NCBI GenBank assembly: GCA_026261815.1
Contig: JAMPIT010000510.1
Coordinates: 16,216,001-16,280,000 of the forward strand
Direction of reading: 5' to 3'
DNA from: Monarcha castaneiventris obscurior
Taxonomy: Eukaryota > Chordata > Aves > Passeriformes > Monarchidae
DNA length: 64,000 nt
Part shown: piece after piece, positions 59,882-64,000 of the stretch
How positions within the stretch are numbered: position 1 is the first letter of the stretch
Layout: each line of letters starts with the position of its first letter
The notes under the pieces: model-generated
The model's input: only the letters and a program-made list of their open reading frames with translations
The model's database searches: none
What the model was told of the DNA's origin: nothing
Position numbers and translations under genes: made by a program

Positions 59882-60762
59882 CCAGCTAACAGGCTAACTT
59901 CAGAGTTAAACACTAGGCAGTACAGGATTTGAAAAATATAAACGTTAAAACCATCAATAGTCTCATTGACACTTCACCTACAGAATGACCAAATTTCTGG
60001 ACACAAAGCTGTGTAAATACATTTTAAGTGCATTGACCTCAACTTAACAGGTTTCAGAGATTCTTTACAGAGTTGGCAAAGACAACATTTACATCTAGAT
60101 TGAAAAATCAAAGGTACAAATTTAAAAAATATTCTAACCTTTCATAAAGTAATAATTTTACAAATATTATCAGATTTCCTATGTGCTAGTAGGAAGGAAA
60201 TCCATTCCTTTCCCATTTAAAGAGTGATAAAAACAGCATTTACCCTTTTCCAAACACCAGCAAAAAGAATGAACTAATGACATTGTAATGAACATTTGCA
60301 TTACTGGCATTGCCTGCCAGCCTTTTCTGAAACACTACCAATATAACTCAGAAATCTCTATGCTGGCTCACACTTCACCTGTATTACTGAATTCCTGATC
60401 AACAACCAGCTTTTACTCAAGTGTTGACTTGTGGAAAATGGTGCTGGAGCAGAAACTGGGCCCCTTTATCCAGAGTTATCTTTCCTACCTCCACCTTAAG
60501 TTCCTGGTAAGTATTGGAGGCTGCTAAATTGCAGAGTAATACTTTGCCTTACAAATTGACTATTCCCCCAGCATGTGAAATTCTGAGTTGATCGAAAAAC
60601 GCCTCAGTCCTGGCAAGATGATCGTCCCACAGCTGACTCAGCTGTGATACAGGGATGACATGTTCCTTCTAAACACCCAAAAGACCCAATGCATCTGAGT
60701 CAGTGTGATACATCGCACTGAATTCCTTCCAAAATACCCTGGCAAATGCAGCTTTTACTTAA
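59882..60762. other. Intergenic, no gene seen
   Basis: AT-rich sequence between an LTR remnant and a CR1 fragment; nothing recognised. Confidence 0.6.
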
Positions 60763-60985
60763 CAATTGGCATCACCATCAGGTCAAGGGAGGTGAACTTT
60801 TTCTGGAACAAGTGAGACAAATCTGAAAAACTGGGTTCAGTGCTGGGCTCCTCAGTATAAAAGAGACATGGATATACTGGAGACAGTCCAGCGAAGAGCC
60901 ATGAAGAGGATGAAGGGACTGAAACATCTCTCCTCTGAAGAAAGGCTGAGAGAGCTGGGACTGTTCAACCTGGAGAAGAGAAAGT
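60763..60985 (+). mobile_element. CR1 LINE internal fragment, sense
   Basis: GGTCAAGGGAGGTGAAC, then GGTTCAGTGCTGGGCTCCTC, AGAGACATGGATATACTGGA, GAAAGGCTGAGAGAGCTGGG and CAACCTGGAGAAGAG follow the CR1 3' region closely. It lacks the final 3' part. The 61-residue open frame in it is spurious. Confidence 0.93.
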
Positions 60986-61144
60986 TTCCTATTGTGAAGG
61001 AAAGTTGCTCCTGTTTAATCTGGGTGTCTTACATTGACAATTTCAGAAAATAAAAATGTACATTTGGAGAGGGCTCAGGTGTCTTGAGGTGTCACACCTG
61101 TGTGAGCCTACCAGGATTGCCAGTCCACTGCAAAACTTTATAGA

Positions 61145-61628
61145 TGTCCTAGGTTACAATATAGATGTATTCTATTACCACCAGCTGGGGGCCATTAGCT
61201 CTTATCTCCTGCTATGACCCACCCCTGATAACAGACAATAGGCCATCAAGGAGCCACTGCATGACTCATGGACTTATCTCATCCTGTTGTGAGATGCTCC
61301 GCCCAGGAGGGAGGAGCCAAGCATTCCCACCTGGATATAACCTGGCCTTGGAACTACCTAACTCAGCCCTGTCTACTGGGTTCCCAGAGGACAAGAGCTA
61401 CCACTGGACCTTCAGCTGGAGACCAGAACTTCCATAGGACCACCACCTCGACTGAACTACTTCATCTGGGTTGCTACCACCATCCTAATAGGGTGTCAGG
61501 TTGTATCTGACTTTGTGTTTTTTCTTTTCTCTTTCCCTTGTATTATTTCCCTTATTTTCTAATTTTTTTGCTATTAAATTTTAATCCTGACTTGGGATCT
61601 CCCTCTGGTTTGTTTTCAAACCAATACA
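61145..61628 (+). mobile_element. Solo LTR of an avian endogenous retrovirus
   Basis: Opens TGTCCTAGGTTACAATATAG and closes CCAATACA. It has a TATA-type element (61,336-61,340) after a GGAGGGAGGAGCCAAGC stretch, the run GGGTGTCAGGTTGTATCTGA, a T-rich region and an ATTAAA poly(A) signal (61,573-61,578). This order matches an avian LTR family I recall. The flanks ATAGA and ACAGA (four of five bases alike) could be a decayed 5-base target duplication, as for ERVL-type elements. No internal genes are present. Confidence 0.75.
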
Positions 61629-61631
61629 ACA

Positions 61632-64000
61632 GATTATAAAAGCATTCATTTAGTATTTTTCTCAGACAAAGGCACTGCTAATCTTCAGCAGATCTAGCAA
61701 AGCAGCAGGCTAGTGAAACAAGTTTTTTACAATTTTTTTTTTCATTTTATCACCCTCAGTCATATTTAACAAGTTCACCAACTGGGAATCTCCCTCCTCA
61801 GCTTTGGTCTCTTTCACCTACACTATAATAAGCTTCAGATGTTCTAATTGTAACTTCATATAAGAATGAGGTCAGAAGCTTTTTCTGCTGGCATTCCCCT
61901 CAGAAGAACCTTTAGACAGGCCACTGCCACTGCATAGAGGAGAGATCTGTGCTTTCTCAGAAATCAAATAACTTCCATGCTGTTTCTTTACACAGCTGTG
62001 CTCAGGGCTCCCGTTCCTTGGAGTGCATCACTGAAAGGAAACTCTGAGAGGTAACAGTTTGTACCCAGCACATCGCTGACGTACACATTCATCAGAGCCA
62101 TGCAAACAGAGCATGGCGGGACTGGCTTTGGATATTAACAAGCTACCTCTTCTCTCCCCATTATAACTTTCTCACAGTCTCAAACCATGACCTATCAACG
62201 TTTTCGTTAAGCAGGAATATACATCTTAAGCATACAGTAATTAGCTCTTCTCTTACCATTTATCAAAGAAATGCTGTAAATTAGCCTGCAAAAGAAAATT
62301 AACTCCCAGAGGAAAGTTCCAAGTTGCACCAATGTGAATGTTACAGGGCTTCAGGAGGTTAAGGAAATTTTTCTGTGAAACTGAGAGAACTTGGCTTACT
62401 TACTCTGCTTTACAGCATGCTGATAACTTTCACACAGTAAAATACCCATTAAACCGCTAGGTCAAATAACTTCCTAGTCTGGAGGCTGGCTAAAATCCAG
62501 GAGGAGGCTTATGCATTTAATATGACAATTAAATGGGATTTAGCTTCATAAAACCTAAGATATGATTGAGAAAACACCATTTAAATGGTCAGACCACCTA
62601 AAGCTAAAAGTATGCAGGTTCTGTGGTAATTTATTCTTTGCTTTGAAGATCACTATATATCTGGGTTCCTAGTCCCAGAAACACTTCAGAGCTCAGTAAC
62701 TGAGACCTATCCTGTCACACATTTGAAATCCACATGTTCATCTGCTTAAGCTGACAGATCTGATCTGTTAGGTCTGATAATTATGAATGTGCTTTGACTA
62801 AAACATGTTAAGGTGGAATAGTGACATTCCTTTTTTAAAAACTGTAGAAGGAGGCAAGGATGACTATGATGGTGGCAGCCATCTCTTAGCTAGCAACTGT
62901 CCTCATTGAGGAAACAAAAGACCTGGATTTCACCTCAGTCTGCAGAGGTTTATATCAGCAACTATTATGAGACTTTCTCTGCTAGAGTGAGGTACTCTGC
63001 ACCTGTCCTTTTGAAGCTTTACCATGTTAGAGTAAAGTACACAGGGTCCTGGGAAGAGAGCAAGCAAAAGAAAATACTTTGGGCCAGTTGATGGGTGTAA
63101 CACCCCACAGTGCTAGGTCCTGCACACAGGTCCATGCTGTCAAGTTCACTTTCTACATATTTGACAAATACTCAGCATAGCCTGGACAAAATAAAGGAGT
63201 GATTGTAGAAAGTTTTCCCTTCCCGGTTGAATGCAGTGCTGATCTACCCAGCTCCTCCTGATATTTGTCGAGCACAGCAGCTCCTCAAGCCTTTGTTGCA
63301 AAATGCTAAGTTTTCAACAAAAAGGAGAAGGGGGGAATAAATCATGAGTCATTACACAGAATACTCTGCACCCTTGTGCTTAAGACCTCTGTTTAGAAAA
63401 GTAAGCATGGGTCTGTGTATTTGTGTGATCTGCCCTGCAGCGGTGACCCCTGGCAGCAGTGCAATGCAAGGCCAGGGTTGTGCCTGCCAGAAAGCTGATG
63501 AGTGTTCTCTTAAGGCACTGGGCTTCAGCACAGACAGAGCACTTGGACTCAGTCCAGTGTATTAATTTATAAACGGGAAAGGGTCTGGGAATCCGCTCCA
63601 TAAATCCCAGGCAAGTAGTAGAATATTCAAATGTACAGGCTACACACATAATGAACTTCTAAAATTAAGTGCATTAGACCGAGTTTCTTTCATATACAAA
63701 ATTCAGATATCATGCTAATTTCATCAATCTCAAGTGGTTTTCTCATACCCAGTCACAGGGATTTCCCTTTTACTGGTGTTGAATTCAGTGGTAGGAATGT
63801 GCCCTTGCTGCTTTCCCATTCTTTGGCAGCCTACCTGACTCCACTGCAGCAGAAGTGCTTAGATAGCCAAGAAGCCAAGCAGTCCCTCTTCAGTGTACAT
63901 TAAAACACAGAGGTATCTTCCACCCCCCCATACCATGCCCTCGAAAGCAGTTGTTGTACTCATTGTAGGTAATTTTCCTGAGCTTTATGACCAATGTTGT
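61632..64000. other. Intergenic, no gene seen
   Basis: No gene, RNA gene or mobile element recognised up to the window end. Open frames of 60-90 residues near 63,344-63,903 occur on both strands and resemble nothing known to me. Confidence 0.6.

Noticed and set aside
1..64000. CRISPR arrays, operons, bacterial-type systems, tRNA or rRNA genes
   Set aside because: The window is vertebrate. I saw no regularly spaced repeats, no tRNA-like internal promoter boxes in a cloverleaf context, and no rRNA sequence.

Overview
The window is vertebrate genomic DNA, almost certainly from a bird. It holds one recognisable protein-coding gene, a complete periostin gene (POSTN) on the + strand. The bird assignment rests on several CR1 LINE fragments, some ending in the typical ATTCTATGATTCTA tail, and on long-terminal-repeat copies that look like avian endogenous retrovirus LTRs. 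Their sequence resembles LTRs I know from songbirds, but I could not run a repeat search.

Layout: 1-12,080 is AT-rich intergenic DNA with no gene I can support. A proximal promoter with a TATA box (12,134-12,140) precedes the first coding exon (ATG at 12,210). I traced 24 coding exons by splice sites, reading-frame continuity and remembered similarity to mammalian periostin, ending at a TAA at 42,296-42,298. Every junction keeps frame, and the full-length product is 857 residues: signal peptide, cysteine-rich EMI domain, four FAS1 domains and a C-terminal tail built from small cassette exons. The 3' UTR runs to about 43,490 with two AATAAA signals. The remaining 20 kb is intergenic, with CR1 pieces and three LTR-like elements. 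A fourth LTR, antisense, lies in intron 9.

How it works together: periostin is a secreted matricellular protein of the TGFBI/fasciclin family. The EMI and FAS1 part (exons 1-15) is conserved. The tail (exons 17-23) is a run of seven symmetric phase-1 exons, each skippable without a frame change, and none of their 5' splice sites matches GTAAGT. This is where the window is most interesting. Relative to the human gene as I remember it, there is an extra cassette exon (39,575-39,661) between the equivalents of human exons 21 and 22, and a shortened exon 17. Intron 21 also has a possible alternative last exon (37,903-38,018) that would end the protein in a hydrophobic, membrane-anchor-like segment. 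That last item is speculative, because the hydrophobic run could simply be a translated polypyrimidine tract.
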